Origin: Streptomyces griseoluteus
GTDB lineage: Bacteria > Actinomycetota > Actinomycetes > Streptomycetales > Streptomycetaceae
Assembly: GCF_004784465.1 (NCBI RefSeq)
Contig: NZ_SRRU01000003.1
Location: 1 to 64,000 of the forward strand
Direction: 5' to 3'
DNA: 64,000 nucleotides
The translations under genes were made by a program, and so were the position numbers. Positions within the stretch are counted from its first letter, which is position 1. Every line of letters begins with the position of its first letter. The notes below the pieces were generated by a model, which worked only from the letters and a program-made list of their open reading frames with translations, searched no databases and was not told the DNA's origin. Below are positions 42,290 to 51,903 of this stretch, one piece after another.

Positions 42290-42499
42290 ATGCGAGCGCA
42301 ACGCGGCGACCACGTCCTCATCGAAAGCCCGTCGACCGGCGCCGCCAGGCGCGAGGGCGAGACAGTCGGGCTCCGCCACGCCGACGGCACGCCCACCTAC
42401 GACGTGCGCTGGTCGGACACGGGCGAAGTGACCCCCGTCTTCCCCGGCCCGGACGCCAAGGCTGGAGCGGTCTGGCCGTCGGCCCGGCGAGCCTGGTGA
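42290..42499 (+). CDS. DUF1918 family small protein
   Basis: The 69-residue protein fits DUF1918: MRAQRGDHVLIESPSTGAARREGETVGLRHADGTPTYDVRWSDTGEVTPVFPGPDA, a small SH3-like barrel. GAGGAGAGG precedes the ATG. The last 13 residues (KAGAVWPSARRAW) depart from the usual end. The function of the family is unknown; it is often found with stress and hypoxia genes in actinobacteria. Confidence 0.75.
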   Translation: MRAQRGDHVLIESPSTGAARREGETVGLRHADGTPTYDVRWSDTGEVTPVFPGPDAKAGAVWPSARRAW

Positions 42500-42736
42500 C
42501 GGACACCGACGTCATGCGAAGGCTCGCCCGCCACGGCCGCTCGACGCCCTGGGCGGCGGGGAGCGCGACATGCGGATGTCCGTCCACCCGACGAGTCCGA
42601 CCGGCCGCCGCATCACGCCTGCGGACGAGTAGGCGGTTCGCGGCGGGCTGTCGGTGTGCGGGGGTCCCCGCGGCATCGGTCCTGCCCCCGAGAAGAGCGG
42701 CTCGCCTTGGGCGATCTCCGGCAGGTGGCCTCCCGA
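42500..42736. other. Intergenic stretch, nothing recognised
   Basis: No frame here has a start, ribosome site or recognisable motif. It may contain decayed sequence between the stress genes and the permease region. Confidence 0.4.
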
Positions 42737-42943
42737 CTACCAGTGTTCTGGTCCGCCCCCGCGCCACTCGATCAGCTCCGACCGGACCACGTCCAGCTCG
42801 TCCCAGTCCTGGAGCCCCGCCTCCTGCATGAAGGCGGCCACGTCCCGTACGGCGAACGCGTGCCCGACGACCCGATCGCCGATCTGCACCTTGCGGCCGG
42901 TCTCAGGGTCCGGGGGGCCCACGATCACGCGAGTGCTGGTCAT
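42737..42943 (-). CDS. Small hypothetical protein
   Basis: The 68-residue protein MTSTRVIVGPPDPETGRKVQ... continues with VGHAFAVRDVAAFMQEAGLQDWDELDVVRSELIEWRGGG. It reads like a genuine small globular protein with a beta-alpha-beta outline, and AGGAATG lies close to the start. I do not recognise the family. It is divergent from the permease gene. Confidence 0.6.
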   Translation of the reverse strand: MTSTRVIVGPPDPETGRKVQIGDRVVGHAFAVRDVAAFMQEAGLQDWDELDVVRSELIEWRGGGPEHW

Positions 42944-43097
42944 TCCTCCAGCCTGCGGCCCGACATCCGAGAGTGCACGTCTGCCAGCCGGCGACAGACA
43001 CGCCCAGCCATCTGTTCACGAGGCGGTGTCCTTCTCGTGCTGTGTCCGCCCTTGCCATCGTGCTTCGATGTCGGGGCGGATATTCGTATGGAGAGGC

Positions 43098-44381
43098 ATG
43101 GCCGTGAGGGCGAGACCACGACCGACTGCGGCGCCGGACGAGCTGGTCCGGAGCCTGGGTGTGCGCGATGCGGTGGTTGTCGGCCTGGGATCGATGATCG
43201 GCGCCGGAGTGTTCGCGGCCCTGGCTCCCGCGGCACGGGCGGCTGGTTCGGCACTGCTGGTCGGCCTGGCGCTCGCGGCAGTGGTCGCCTACTGCAACGC
43301 GACGTCGTCGGCCCGCCTCGCAGCCCGTTATCCGGTGTCGGGCGGCACTTACGTCTACGGACGCGAGCGCCTCGGTGAGTTCTGGGGATACCTGGCCGGC
43401 TGGTGCTTCGTCGTCGGCAAGACGGCCTCGTGCGCGGCGATGGCGCTCACTGTCGGCGCTTACGTGTGGCCGGGGCAGGCGCATACGGTGGCGATCGCGG
43501 CGGTGGTGACGCTGACGGCGGTGAACTACGCCGGGATGCGGAAATCCGCATGGCTGACGCGCGTCATCGTCGCGATCGTGCTGGTGGTGCTCACAGCGAT
43601 CGTGACCACGTCGTTGGCGTCGGGGGCGGTGGACGCGACCCGTCTGGACGTCGGGGCCGACGCGTCGTGGAACGGGGTGCTGCAGGCCGGCGGTCTGCTC
43701 TTCTTCGCGTTCGCGGGGTACGCCCGGATCGCCACGCTGGGCGACGAGGTGCGGGACCCGGCGTGCACCATCCCGCGCGCGATCCCGGTCGCTCTGGCGA
43801 TCACGCTCGTCGTCTACGCCCTGGTGGCGGTCAGCGGGCTGCTGGTGCTCGGTCCCGACCGGCTGGGGACGACCGTCGCCCCGCTGTCGGACGTCGTGCG
43901 AGAGGCGGGAGCCGACTGGCTGGTACCGGTGGTGCGGCTGGGAGCCGCCGTGGCGGCGCTCGGCTCGCTGCTGGCCCTGATCCTGGGGGTGTCCCGGACC
44001 ACGCTGGCGATGGCCCGTGACGGTCACCTGCCGCGCCGATTGTCCGCCGTGCATCCGCGGTTCGGGGTGCCGCACCGGGCCGAGTTGCTGGTGGGGACGG
44101 TCGTCGTCGTCCTGGTCGCGTTCACGGACGTGCGCGGCGCGATCGGCTTCTCCTCGTTCGGCGTGCTGGTCTACTACGCCGTCGCCAACGCGTCCGCGCT
44201 CACCCTCGCTCCGCAGGAGGGACGCCCGGCACGGATCATTCCCGCCGCGGGGCTGCTGGGGTGCCTCGTGCTCGCGTTCGCCCTGCCCGCCGGCTCAGTG
44301 ATCGCGGGCGCCTCCGTCGTGGCCGCGGGCGCTGTCGTATACGCCGTGCGCCGGGCGCTGCGCGGAGCGCCCGGCGTCTGA
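43098..44381 (+). CDS. Amino acid permease (APC superfamily)
   Basis: The 427-residue protein has about twelve helices and the APC hallmark in helix 1, VVVGLGSMIGAGVFAALAPAA. It also has ATSSARLAARYPVSGGTYVYGRERLGEFWGYLAGW, typical of the amino acid/polyamine/organocation family, and GYARIATLGDEVRDPACTIPRAI in helix 6. GGAGAGG precedes the ATG. It converges with the FAD oxidoreductase gene with 25 bases between stops. The substrate cannot be assigned. Confidence 0.87.
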   Translation: MAVRARPRPTAAPDELVRSLGVRDAVVVGLGSMIGAGVFAALAPAARAAGSALLVGLALAAVVAYCNATSSARLAARYPVSGGTYVYGRERLGEFWGYLAGWCFVVGKTASCAAMALTVGAYVWPGQAHTVAIAAVVTLTAVNYAGMRKSAWLTRVIVAIVLVVLTAIVTTSLASGAVDATRLDVGADASWNGVLQAGGLLFFAFAGYARIATLGDEVRDPACTIPRAIPVALAITLVVYALVAVSGLLVLGPDRLGTTVAPLSDVVREAGADWLVPVVRLGAAVAALGSLLALILGVSRTTLAMARDGHLPRRLSAVHPRFGVPHRAELLVGTVVVVLVAFTDVRGAIGFSSFGVLVYYAVANASALTLAPQEGRPARIIPAAGLLGCLVLAFALPAGSVIAGASVVAAGAVVYAVRRALRGAPGV

Positions 44382-44406
44382 GGTGCGTGGCCCCGGAACG
44401 CCGCGG

Positions 44407-45681
44407 TCAAGGACGCAGGGCGCCGCGGCTGAGATGCCGGCTGATGCGGGTGGCGGCGAAGGCGGTGCCGGCCACGAACCGCATCACCGGGCCGAAACAG
44501 GGCGCGGTCAGCGAGCCGGTGAAGTACAGACGAGGCACGCTGGACTCGAAGGAGGCGGACAGGTACGGGGCCGCGCTGCCTCCGGCCCGCCGCACCTCTC
44601 GCCGCAAGGACGCCGCGAGGAAGGGAAGCCGTTCCAGATCGAGCCGGTAGCCGGTGGCGGCCAGCACATGATCCACGCTCAGCACATCCGGTCCCGGACC
44701 GGACAGTCGCAGCAGGGCGCCGCCACTCCGGTCGGCCTCCACCCCCTCGACCGAGCAGCCGGTACGCACCGGCACGATGCCCTCGACCCGCTCACGGAGC
44801 CACCAGCCGCCTGAGGGGCCGAGCGCGCGCCGGAACAGATACATGCGGGCGGCTGCCGGAAGCCTGCGCACCGCCCCCGGCGCCCGGCTGACCGCCAGCA
44901 GACTCCAGCCCGTTCCCAGCGCCGCCGACGGCCACACCACTCGATGGGGCAACGGCCTTTCCAGTCTCGGCAGTTCGCCCCACAGGACCCGACTCTCGCG
45001 AACCAGGACGGTGGGAATCGCGCGGGCTTCGTGCAGCAGCGCAGCACTTTCCAGTGCCGACTGGCCACCGCCGATCACCGCCACCCGCTGCCCGGCGTAC
45101 CGCGCCAGGTCCTGGTGCTGGCTGGTGTGCGACACCAGACCGTCCGGATGCGGGCCGGCCGGTGTCACCGCACGGAACTGTTCCGGTACGTGGGCCAGTC
45201 CCGACAGCCCGGTGGCCACCACCACCGCCTGAGCGGCCAACTCTTCCCCGCCCTCCACATGCACGACGAAGCCGGCGGGGCCGCGCTCCACCGAGGTGAT
45301 CCGCGACTGCTCCACCTCACCGACGTAGCGGTCGGCGAACCACTGCCCGTAGGCCACGAAGATGGTGCACGGGATCGGCGTCAGCTCGGTCAGCTCGTCC
45401 TGGCCCTGGGCACGGCAGTAGTCCGCCAGCCTTGCGCCCGCCACCGGCGCCGACAGATCGGTCGCGTCCGGAGTCGATTTCAGGAACATCCCGGTGGCCA
45501 TCGCATGCCGCCAACTCCCCATCACCTCCCCGAACACCCGCACCCCCACCCCCTGGGCACGCAGATGGGCGGCCACCGACAGCCCGTAGGGGCCGGCGCC
45601 GATCACCACCACCGGCGACCGCCCGCCCTTCGCGGCGAGCGGAGCCCTCCGGTCCCGTTGCCCGGACCACGGTTGCGTCAC
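44407..45681 (-). CDS. FAD/NAD(P)-binding oxidoreductase (monooxygenase-like)
   Basis: The 424-residue protein has GAGPYGLSVAAHLRAQG for FAD near residue 27 and a second dinucleotide motif, VIGGGQSALESAALL. It also has LAATGYRLDLERLPFL and YFTGSLTAPCFGPVMRFVAGT near the end. This order resembles lysine/ornithine N-monooxygenases and related flavoproteins, with the phrase GSWRHAMATGMFLKS in the substrate region. The GTG start at 45681 follows GGGGGAAG. No siderophore gene is nearby, so a role in siderophore synthesis is not suggested. Confidence 0.83.
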   Translation of the reverse strand: MTQPWSGQRDRRAPLAAKGGRSPVVVIGAGPYGLSVAAHLRAQGVGVRVFGEVMGSWRHAMATGMFLKSTPDATDLSAPVAGARLADYCRAQGQDELTELTPIPCTIFVAYGQWFADRYVGEVEQSRITSVERGPAGFVVHVEGGEELAAQAVVVATGLSGLAHVPEQFRAVTPAGPHPDGLVSHTSQHQDLARYAGQRVAVIGGGQSALESAALLHEARAIPTVLVRESRVLWGELPRLERPLPHRVVWPSAALGTGWSLLAVSRAPGAVRRLPAAARMYLFRRALGPSGGWWLRERVEGIVPVRTGCSVEGVEADRSGGALLRLSGPGPDVLSVDHVLAATGYRLDLERLPFLAASLRREVRRAGGSAAPYLSASFESSVPRLYFTGSLTAPCFGPVMRFVAGTAFAATRISRHLSRGALRP

Positions 45682-45910
45682 GTGCTTCCCCCTGCTCGGC
45701 CGCGCGCCCGTCCCGCTGCGCGGGCAGCACTGAGCCCTGAACCGTTTTCCGGCCTCAGGGTTCTCCCCTCCCCTGTGCACCAGTGTGCCCGCGACACATC
45801 CATCGACAAGCGATTTCGCCGAAGATGACCTGCAGTTGACCATCCCTACCCGTATGGCCAGAGGTCCGGCTTGCGTTCACTGCCGACCGGGCACGGCGCT
45901 CGGCATTCGG

Positions 45911-45946
45911 GACTGAAAAAGCGGCAGTCCCGGCCGGGACTGCCGC
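45911..45946 (-). terminator. Rho-independent terminator after the MarR gene
   Basis: A perfect 13-base-pair stem (GCGGCAGTCCCGG and its complement, 45921-45946) with essentially no loop is followed on the minus strand by TTTTTCAG. It lies 55 bases past the stop at 46001. AAAA on its other side gives the plus strand no T-run, so it acts leftward. Confidence 0.7.
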
Positions 45947-46000
45947 AAAAGGATTGCCTGTTCAACCACACCGCCCGGCGGGCATTCCCGCCGCCTTTGC

Positions 46001-46486
46001 TCACGCTGAGCAGATCACGGGATTCTCCGTATAACCCGGTCCAGGTGGGTCCAGTGCGCGGCGCAGGCCATCCATCCCTTCGACCAGCGCGGCGCGTTCG
46101 CCCTCTGGCATCGAATCGAGCACGGTCGCCAGGAACTGCTCTCTTTCCTCCCGCAGCTCCCGGAGATAGGCCGTGGCGCGGCCGGTCAGATACAACTCGA
46201 TCTCCCTGCGGCTCCTGGCGCTGTAGGCCCGCCTGACCAAGCCCATCGCCTCCAGCCGGGCACACAGGCGACTGAGAGCGGGAGCCGCGGAGCCGAGCGC
46301 CGCGCACAGCTCACGCAGGTTGCTTCCCGCCGCGGTTTCGAGCGCGTACAGGAGGCGCAGTTGCGAGGAGGAGACGAGGGGCGTGGAGCGCTGCTGCCGC
46401 TCCCATTGCGCTTCGAGGCGCTCCAGAGCCGTACGCAGCGTATGGACGTCGTGCGAGGTGTGCGGCCGGGATGCCATCTCGTCCAT
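46001..46486 (-). CDS. MarR family transcriptional regulator
   Basis: The 161-residue protein has a MarR winged helix: SSQLRLLYALETAAGSNLRELCAALGSAAPALSRLCARLEAMGLVRRAYSARSRREIELYLTGRA. Terminal helices for dimerisation flank it. ATG 46486 is chosen because GGAG lies nine bases before it; a longer frame upstream lacks coding character. The FAD oxidoreductase gene, transcribed in the same direction 320 bases downstream, is a possible target. Confidence 0.83.
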   Translation of the reverse strand: MDEMASRPHTSHDVHTLRTALERLEAQWERQQRSTPLVSSSQLRLLYALETAAGSNLRELCAALGSAAPALSRLCARLEAMGLVRRAYSARSRREIELYLTGRATAYLRELREEREQFLATVLDSMPEGERAALVEGMDGLRRALDPPGPGYTENPVICSA

Positions 46487-47204
46487 GCTCTGTAACTCCG
46501 AAATCAGATCCTGCTGAGCTGGGCGGGCAGAAATGATCAGCAACCGTCGCCCGCCGCTCCCCGCACCCGTGCCCCGGCGCGCGGGGCTCATTCGGTCGGA
46601 CGGAACCGTCAGTGACGCGCCCGCACAGCCCCTTTGGCCCCGCCAGTCAACCACACGCCCTCCGCCGATAACATGACCTGCTTCTGCGTCACGGGACGGA
46701 CACTGCCGCCGCGAGCTTCAAGTGATCGCTGCTCATGGTCCTGGGTAAGATCACTTGCGAGAGAGTGGAAAAGGTGACGGTCTCGAATGCCGCGCACTCG
46801 AAGATCTGCGCAGAGCTGCACCGTCACGGGGGGCTGGTGCGTCCCGGGCCGCAGCGCTGCTCACCGCCCCCTGCAGCTCGGGGACCTGCGCCGCGCCTGC
46901 GACCGGGATGACAGGAGCACTGCTGCCGACGTCCACTTGTGTGCCTGGTCACCTTCTGAGGAAGCCCGGAGAGCTTATGCCCGGTTTGCCCAAGATCAGA
47001 AGCGGCTCGCCCCTTAGGTGTACGAGGCACGGTCGCTGTCTGGGTCTGGGTCCACTTGCCGCACGGGCTCTGGATGCCGTACTAAATACTTTCCCCATGT
47101 AAAAGGTTCTCGGGGATGTGGGGCCCGGCAGTGAAGAGACTGCGGGGCCGGTCGTCTGACGGGTCGCTCCGGCGTCCTGCTGCCAGGTGGAATGAGGATG
47201 GATC
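46487..47204. other. Long intergenic region before the hybrid kinase
   Basis: These 718 bases hold no convincing gene. A weak promoter candidate is TTGCCG (47056-47061) and TACTAA (47080-47085) with an 18-base spacer, in an AT-rich patch, about 120 bases before the kinase ATG. Short frames around 46774-47017 (one ending SPSEEARRAYARFAQDQKRL) look partly protein-like, but change frame and may be a decayed gene. Confidence 0.45.
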
Positions 47205-50200
47205 ATGCCTGAGGCGTCGGTTGAGGCGTCGCGCCCCGTGCCCCGCTCCAGGCCGGCGCGGGCTGGTGGGAAGGTCGCGGAGCCGGAGCTGCGCCAGTTG
47301 CTGGCGGGGCTGACGGCGGTGCGCGACGGTGACTTCGGCACCCGGCTGCCCGATGAGGCCGACGGTCTCATGGGGGAGATCGCCACCGTCTTCAACGGCA
47401 TGGTCGATCAGCTGTCCCTGTTCACCTCCGAGGTCACCCGGGTGGCCCGCGAGGTGGGCACCGAGGGCACCCTGGGCGGCCAGGCCGAGGTTCCGGGCGT
47501 CTCGGGCACCTGGGCGGACCTGACCGACTCGGTCAACGCGATGGCGGGCAACCTCGCGACCCAGGTGCGGGACATCGCACAGGTGGCCACCGCGGTCGCC
47601 CAGGGGGATCTGTCGCAGAAGATCGATGTCGATGCGCGCGGGGAGATCCTGGAGCTGAAGGAGACCGTCAACACGATGGTCGACCAGCTCTCCTCGTTCG
47701 CCGACGAGGTCACCCGGGTGGCCCGCGAGGTGGGCAGCGAGGGCCGGCTGGGCGGGCAGGCCCAGGTGCCGGGCGTGGGTGGCGTGTGGCGGGATCTGAC
47801 CGACTCGGTGAACTTCATGGCGGGCAACCTCACCGACCAGGTCCGCAACATCGCGCAGGTGACCACCGCCGTCGCCAAGGGCGACCTCTCGCAGAAGATC
47901 ACCGTGGATGCCCGGGGCGAGATCCTGCAGCTGAAGGACACCATCAACACGATGGTGGACCAGCTGTCGGCGTTCGCCGACGAGGTCACCCGCGTGGCCC
48001 GCGAGGTCGGCACCGAGGGCCGACTCGGCGGCCAGGCGGACGTCAAGGGCGTCTCGGGAACCTGGCGGGATCTGACCGACTCGGTCAACTTCATGGCCGG
48101 CAACCTCACCAACCAGGTCCGCTCCATCGCCCAGGTGGCCACCGCCGTGGCCAAGGGCGACCTGTCCCAGAAGATCACTGTCGAGGCCAAGGGCGAGATC
48201 CTGCAGCTGAAGGACACCATCAACACGATGGTGGACCAGCTGTCGGCGTTCGCCGACGAGGTCACCCGCGTGGCCCGCGAGGTCGGCACCGAGGGGCGCC
48301 TCGGCGGCCAGGCGGACGTCAAGGGCGTCTCGGGTACGTGGAAGGACCTCACCGAGTCCGTCAACGTCATGGCCGACAACCTGACGGCACAGGTCCGTTC
48401 CATCGCCGACGTCACCACCGCGGTCGCCCAGGGAGATCTGTCGCAGAAGATCCGGGTGGATGCCCGGGGTGAGATTCTGCAGCTGAAGGAGACCATCAAC
48501 ACGATGGTGGACCAGCTGTCGGCGTTCGCCGACGAGGTCACCCGCGTGGCCCGCGAAGTGGGCACCGAAGGAAACCTCGGGGGGCAGGCGACCGTACGTG
48601 GCGTCTCGGGTACCTGGAAGGACCTGACCGACAACGTCAACGTCATGGCCTCCAACCTGACCGGGCAGGTCCGCTCCATCGCCCAGGTCGCCACCGCCGT
48701 GGCCAAGGGCGACCTGTCCCAGAAGATCACCGTCGAGGCCAAGGGCGAGGTCGCGGCCCTCGCCGACGTCATCAACACCATGGTCGACACGCTCTCCGCG
48801 TTCGCCGACGAGGTCACCCGGGTGGCGCGTGAGGTCGGCACCGAGGGCCGGCTCGGCGGCCAGGCCAGGGTTCCGCACGTCGCGGGGACCTGGAAGAACC
48901 TGACCGACAACGTCAACTCGATGGCGAACAACCTCACCGGCCAGGTCCGCAACATCGCCCAGGTGACGACCGCCGTCGCCAACGGCGACCTGTCCAAGAA
49001 GATCGACGTCGATGCGCGCGGCGAGATCCTGGAACTGAAGACCACCATCAACACGATGGTGGATCAGCTCTCCTCGTTCGCCGCCGAGGTCACCCGTGTG
49101 GCACGTGAAGTGGGCAGCGAGGGCCGCCTCGGCGGTCAGGCGGAGGTCGAGGGCGTCTCGGGCACGTGGAAGCGGCTGACGGAGAACGTCAACGAACTCG
49201 CCGGGAACCTGACCAGCCAGGTGCGGGCGATCGCGGAGGTGGCCAGCGCGGTCGCCGAGGGCGACCTGACCCGCTCGATCACCGTGGAAGCCTCCGGCGA
49301 GGTCGCCGAACTCAAGGACAACATCAACGCCATGGTCGGGTCCCTCAGGGAAACGACTCAGGCCAACCAGGAACAGGACTGGCTCAAGTCCAGCCTGGCG
49401 CACATCTCCGGCCTGATGCAGGGCCACCGCGACCTGTCGGTGGTGGCCGAGCTGGTCATGGAGGACCTCACCCCGCTGGTGTCGGCGCAGTACGGCGCGT
49501 TCTACCTGGCCGAGGACACCCCGGGCGGTACGGAACTCAGGCTCGTGGGCTCCTACGGCCGGCCCGCCGGCATCGACGGCCACGACCGGTTCACGCTGGG
49601 TGAGTCGCTGGTGGGCCAGGCGGCCCGCAGCCGCCGCGTCATCACCGCCGAGGGGGTGCCCGGCGAGTACATCGGCATCTCCAGCGGACTGGGCAAGGCC
49701 ACTCCGGGCGGCCTGATCGTGCTGCCCATCGCGGTGGAGGACCAGGTGCTCGGAGTGATCGAACTGGCGTCCTTCACGCCCTTCACCTCCATCCACCGCG
49801 ACTTCCTCGAGCGGCTCGCGGAAGCGCTCGGCGTGAACGTCAACACCATCCTCGCCAACGCCCGCACCGATGAACTGCTCGAGGAATCCCAGCGGCTGAC
49901 CGGGGAACTCCAGGCCCGCTCCGAGGAACTGCAGGTGCAGCAGGAGGAACTGCAGCGCTCCAACGCGGAGCTGGAGGACAAGGCCAAGCTTCTGGCCTCC
50001 CAGAACCGCGACATCGAAGGCAAGAATCTGCAGATCGAGCAGGCCCGCCAGGAGCTGGAGGACCGCGCCCAGCAGCTGTCCTTGGCGTCGAAGTACAAGT
50101 CGGAGTTCCTGGCCAACATGAGCCACGAGCTGCGCACCCCGCTCAACAGCCTGCTCATCCTGGCCCAGCTGCTCGCCCAGAACCCCTCGCGCAACCTGAC

Positions 50201-51794
50201 GCCGAAGCAGGTGGAGTACGCGGGCATCATCCACTCGGCCGGCTCCGATCTGCTCCAGCTGATCAACGACATCCTGGACCTGTCCAAGGTCGAGGCCGGG
50301 AAGATGGACATCAACCTCGAGCAGGTCCCGCTGCGCGGGCTGCTGGACTACATCGAGGCGACGTTCCGCCCGATGACCACGCAGAAGGGCCTGTCCTTCG
50401 CCGTCGCCTCCGCCTCCCGGGTGCCCTCGGACCTGGTCACCGACGATGCCCGGCTGCGTCAGGTGCTGCGCAACCTGCTCTCGAACGCGATCAAGTTCAC
50501 CGAGCGCGGGGGTATCGAGCTGTGCATAGAGCCGGCCGGCGAGGACGAGGTACCCGCCGGTGTGCACCGGGACGGGCCGGTGGTGGCCTTCCGGGTCAAG
50601 GACACCGGGATCGGCATCGCCGCCCAGCACCTGGAGACGATCTTCGGCGCGTTCCAGCAGGCGGACGGGACCACCAGCCGCAAATACGGGGGCACCGGGC
50701 TCGGGCTGTCCATCAGCCGCGAGATCGCCCATCTCCTGGGCGGCGCTCTCACCGCCCGGAGCACCCCCGGCCGGGGCAGCACCTTCACGCTGTACCTGCC
50801 GGCCGCACGCGCCGACCTGCTCGACCAGACCACGGCCGACCAGCAGGGCATGCCGGCCCTCGGGGAGGTGACCGGTGCGCTGTCAGGGAATCGGGAGCTG
50901 TCCGCCCCCGCGGAACAGGCTCCGGGGCAGGCGCAGCCGCGTCGGCTGCTGGTGATCGAAGAGCGCCAGCGCGGTCTGCTGTCGCTGGTCGCCGAAAGCG
51001 CGGTCGGACTTGAGGGAAGCCCTGGAGCGTCGGATCGCCATGGCAACGTCGAGGTGATCACGACGGTCGGAGCCCAGGAAGCCGCCGCCGCACTGGCGGC
51101 CGAGCCCTTCCACTGCGTCGTGCTGGAGCTGGACATGGCCGAGGGCCAGGCAGGGGCCTTCCTCGACGCGATGGACGGTGATGAGGCGCTGCGGCACGTG
51201 CCCGTGCTCGCGCACAGCAACCGTCAGCTGGGCGCGGACGGGGAGCAGGCTCTTCAGGCTCGGGCGGCCGGTCGTCCACTGGAAGTCCTGGGCAGCCTGG
51301 ACGAACTGCGCGAGCGCATCGCCCTGCATCTGTCGGCCGAGCAGCCGGGAGACGTGGTGGCGCTGGTACGCGGCGAGGAGAGCCGGCAGCCCAGGCTCGA
51401 CAGCCTCGACGAGCAGTTGCAGGGCTGCACCGTGCTGGTCGTCGACGACGACGCCCGCAACCTCTACGCCATCACCGGGATCCTGGAACTGCACGGAATG
51501 CGTGTTCTGCACGCCGAGGACGGCCGTAAGGGGATCGAGTGCCTGAAGGCGCATCCCGAGATCGATCTGATCCTGATGGATGTGATGATGCCGGAGATGG
51601 ACGGCTATACCGCGACCGCCCAGATCCGGCAGATGCCCGAGTACGTGGACCTGCCGGTCATCGCGGTGACCGCGAAGGCCATGCCGGGAGACCGGGACAA
51701 GAGCCTTGCCTCCGGCGCCAGCGACTACGTCACCAAGCCCGTGGACGCCAACGATCTCGTGGCGTGCATCCGGCGCTGGCTCAAGGAGCAGTGA
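47205..51794 (+). CDS. Poly-HAMP GAF hybrid histidine kinase / response regulator
   Basis: The 1529-residue protein has no membrane helix. Residues 30-740 consist of eight HAMP units (each marked GDLSQKI or a variant) alternating with a second HAMP-like segment ([19 protein letters not shown]), repeated every 92 residues. A GAF domain follows (about 746-882), then a coiled coil (885-965), the phospho-acceptor H974 (SHELRTPLN) and an ATPase domain with [14 protein letters not shown] near 1161. A degenerate receiver (about 1246-1390) precedes a full receiver with D1459 ([12 protein letters not shown]). The architecture resembles fungal group III kinases that sense osmotic stress. The SpoIIE-type gene at 51904 follows in the same direction. 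Confidence 0.93.
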   Translation: MPEASVEASRPVPRSRPARAGGKVAEPELRQLLAGLTAVRDGDFGTRLPDEADGLMGEIATVFNGMVDQLSLFTSEVTRVAREVGTEGTLGGQAEVPGVSGTWADLTDSVNAMAGNLATQVRDIAQVATAVAQGDLSQKIDVDARGEILELKETVNTMVDQLSSFADEVTRVAREVGSEGRLGGQAQVPGVGGVWRDLTDSVNFMAGNLTDQVRNIAQVTTAVAKGDLSQKITVDARGEILQLKDTINTMVDQLSAFADEVTRVAREVGTEGRLGGQADVKGVSGTWRDLTDSVNFMAGNLTNQVRSIAQVATAVAKGDLSQKITVEAKGEILQLKDTINTMVDQLSAFADEVTRVAREVGTEGRLGGQADVKGVSGTWKDLTESVNVMADNLTAQVRSIADVTTAVAQGDLSQKIRVDARGEILQLKETINTMVDQLSAFADEVTRVAREVGTEGNLGGQATVRGVSGTWKDLTDNVNVMASNLTGQVRSIAQVATAVAKGDLSQKITVEAKGEVAALADVINTMVDTLSAFADEVTRVAREVGTEGRLGGQARVPHVAGTWKNLTDNVNSMANNLTGQVRNIAQVTTAVANGDLSKKIDVDARGEILELKTTINTMVDQLSSFAAEVTRVAREVGSEGRLGGQAEVEGVSGTWKRLTENVNELAGNLTSQVRAIAEVASAVAEGDLTRSITVEASGEVAELKDNINAMVGSLRETTQANQEQDWLKSSLAHISGLMQGHRDLSVVAELVMEDLTPLVSAQYGAFYLAEDTPGGTELRLVGSYGRPAGIDGHDRFTLGESLVGQAARSRRVITAEGVPGEYIGISSGLGKATPGGLIVLPIAVEDQVLGVIELASFTPFTSIHRDFLERLAEALGVNVNTILANARTDELLEESQRLTGELQARSEELQVQQEELQRSNAELEDKAKLLASQNRDIEGKNLQIEQARQELEDRAQQLSLASKYKSEFLANMSHELRTPLNSLLILAQLLAQNPSRNLTPKQVEYAGIIHSAGSDLLQLINDILDLSKVEAGKMDINLEQVPLRGLLDYIEATFRPMTTQKGLSFAVASASRVPSDLVTDDARLRQVLRNLLSNAIKFTERGGIELCIEPAGEDEVPAGVHRDGPVVAFRVKDTGIGIAAQHLETIFGAFQQADGTTSRKYGGTGLGLSISREIAHLLGGALTARSTPGRGSTFTLYLPAARADLLDQTTADQQGMPALGEVTGALSGNRELSAPAEQAPGQAQPRRLLVIEERQRGLLSLVAESAVGLEGSPGASDRHGNVEVITTVGAQEAAAALAAEPFHCVVLELDMAEGQAGAFLDAMDGDEALRHVPVLAHSNRQLGADGEQALQARAAGRPLEVLGSLDELRERIALHLSAEQPGDVVALVRGEESRQPRLDSLDEQLQGCTVLVVDDDARNLYAITGILELHGMRVLHAEDGRKGIECLKAHPEIDLILMDVMMPEMDGYTATAQIRQMPEYVDLPVIAVTAKAMPGDRDKSLASGASDYVTKPVDANDLVACIRRWLKEQ
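47580..49330 (+). repeat. 276-base tandem repeats inside the hybrid kinase gene
   Basis: The poly-HAMP region is a direct repeat array with a 276-base period (92 codons). The best conserved copies, for example from about 47917, 48193 and 48469, are nearly identical at the nucleotide level over 100 bases or more. Such near-identity, including silent positions, points to recent copy number change or gene conversion. Confidence 0.8.
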
Positions 51795-51903
51795 GCACCA
51801 TGCTGGTCTTTCCCGTCTCCCGCCGCGCATCCGTGCCCGCCGGCCGTCGCCGCGTCGGCCGGCCGGTGGCACGGGCCTGGTCATACGAGGAGTCGTCGGC
51901 ACG

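Noticed and set aside
46755..47102. Small frames before the hybrid kinase as a new gene
   Set aside because: No frame keeps coding character throughout, starts lack convincing ribosome sites and the protein-like parts lie in different frames; at most a decayed gene.
47580..49330. Regular repeats considered as a CRISPR or other non-coding array
   Set aside because: The 276-base period is a multiple of three, fully coding and corresponds to HAMP protein repeats with no unique spacers.
47082..50732. A 1216-codon minus-strand frame across the hybrid kinase
   Set aside because: It mirrors the HAMP repeats of the real gene, shows the same 92-residue period and has no own motifs or start signals.
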